Of a stretch of DNA of 64,000 nt, positions 63,612 to 64,000 are shown in pieces. Every line of letters begins with the position of its first letter. The stretch's first letter is position 1. Origin of the DNA: Chloracidobacterium sp. N (GTDB lineage: Bacteria; Acidobacteriota; Blastocatellia; Chloracidobacteriales; Chloracidobacteriaceae). The position numbers and the translations under genes were made by a program. Location: NCBI RefSeq assembly GCF_018304765.1, contig NZ_CP072642.1, positions 2,013,819 through 2,077,818 on the forward strand. The letters run 5' to 3'. The notes beneath the pieces are model-generated. The model was not told the origin of the DNA. It ran no database searches and worked only from the letters and a program-made list of their open reading frames with translations.

Positions 63612-64000
63612 CTACCTGTCGCCACCCGTTGCCTGATCGAGCAGTTCGGCGATGTCAAAGGCTTTGACCCGCTCTTCGTTGTGGGCTTTGAGGCCGTCGG
63701 TCAGCATCGTCAGGCAGAAGGGACAGGCGGCCGCGATCATATCGGGCTTGGTTTCGAGCGCCTGGCGCGTCCGTTCGACGTTGACACGCGGGGCCGCTTC
63801 TTCCATCCACATGCGCGCACCGCCCGCGCCACAGCACATGCCCTTGTCGCGGGAGCGCTCCATTTCGGTCAGTTTCGTGCCGATTTGGACGAGCACCTGG
63901 CGCGGCTCCTCATAGACACCATTCGACCGTCCCAAGTAACAGGAATCGTGATAGACCGCTGTGGCTTCAATCTTCTGCGTGGGCGTGATGCGCCCGTCGG
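63612..64000 (-). CDS. (Fe-S)-binding CCG-domain protein, C-terminal part
   Basis: The frame is open to the window edge at 64000 and stops at 63612-63614, so the N-terminus lies outside. About 128 residues are visible. They form a CCG domain of the heterodisulfide-reductase HdrB/GlpC/LutA type, with Tyr-His-Asp-Ser-Cys-Tyr-Leu-Gly-Arg, Gly-Met-Cys-Cys-Gly-Ala-Gly-Gly-Ala-Arg-Met-Trp and Ala-Ala-Cys-Pro-Phe-Cys-Leu-Thr-Met. These cysteines bind an iron-sulfur cluster for electron transfer or disulfide chemistry. It ends 14 bases from the convergent ispH stop. The full architecture cannot be judged. Confidence 0.85.
   Translation of the reverse strand, partial: DGRITPTQKIEATAVYHDSCYLGRSNGVYEEPRQVLVQIGTKLTEMERSRDKGMCCGAGGARMWMEEAAPRVNVERTRQALETKPDMIAAACPFCLTMLTDGLKAHNEERVKAFDIAELLDQATGGDR

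Overview
The window is GC-rich bacterial chromosome, densely coded on both strands. No gap between genes exceeds about 230 bases. I see no rRNA, tRNA, CRISPR array, insertion sequence or phage gene. The best organism clue is at the right end: a bacteriochlorophyll synthase (bchG type), an ArsA/Get3-like ATPase and a 75-residue protein that matches the chlorosome baseplate protein CsmA, including its pigment-binding Glu-Gly-His. Chlorosomes together with NtrY/NtrC-type regulation, Reg_prop proteins, S46 and S55 peptidases, YpdA and DUF4388/roadblock proteins point to a phototrophic acidobacterium of the Chloracidobacterium type. That assignment is inference.

Left third (1-21.5 kb): mostly housekeeping genes (truB, folK, gatC, thiL, class I aldolase) around two signalling loci. 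One is a four-gene minus-strand operon (14491 to 7159). It encodes a receptor with 14 propeller repeats fused to a Ser/Thr kinase, a PAS histidine kinase, a small secreted protein, and an NtrC-type sigma-54 activator that has no DNA-binding domain. The other is a stand-alone NtrY-like kinase whose 3' end runs into a 17-bp tandem repeat.

Middle (21.6-45 kb): sbcDC, kdsD and ugd (surface sugar precursors), a universal stress protein, a ferritin-like diiron protein, a patatin-like lipase and sucC without sucD. Then comes a five-gene cluster of DUF4388 (PATAN) and roadblock/LC7 proteins with an output-less HAMP sensor. It has a good promoter and an inverted repeat just inside the predicted transcript. 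A 977-residue zinc-ribbon membrane protein, hisZ and a PhaR-like/phasin-like pair follow.

Right third (45-64 kb): hrpB, two tandem secreted serine-peptidase genes (S46, S55), mutS, a coupled dacB-hypothetical-mpl wall operon, and the phototrophy cluster bchG - ATPase - csmA - 426-residue PH-like protein - ispH. Hairpins lie after the ATPase, after csmA and before ispH, so csmA may be a separately terminated transcript. IspH supplies the isoprenoid precursors of chlorophyll tails and carotenoids. The window ends inside an iron-sulfur CCG-domain protein.
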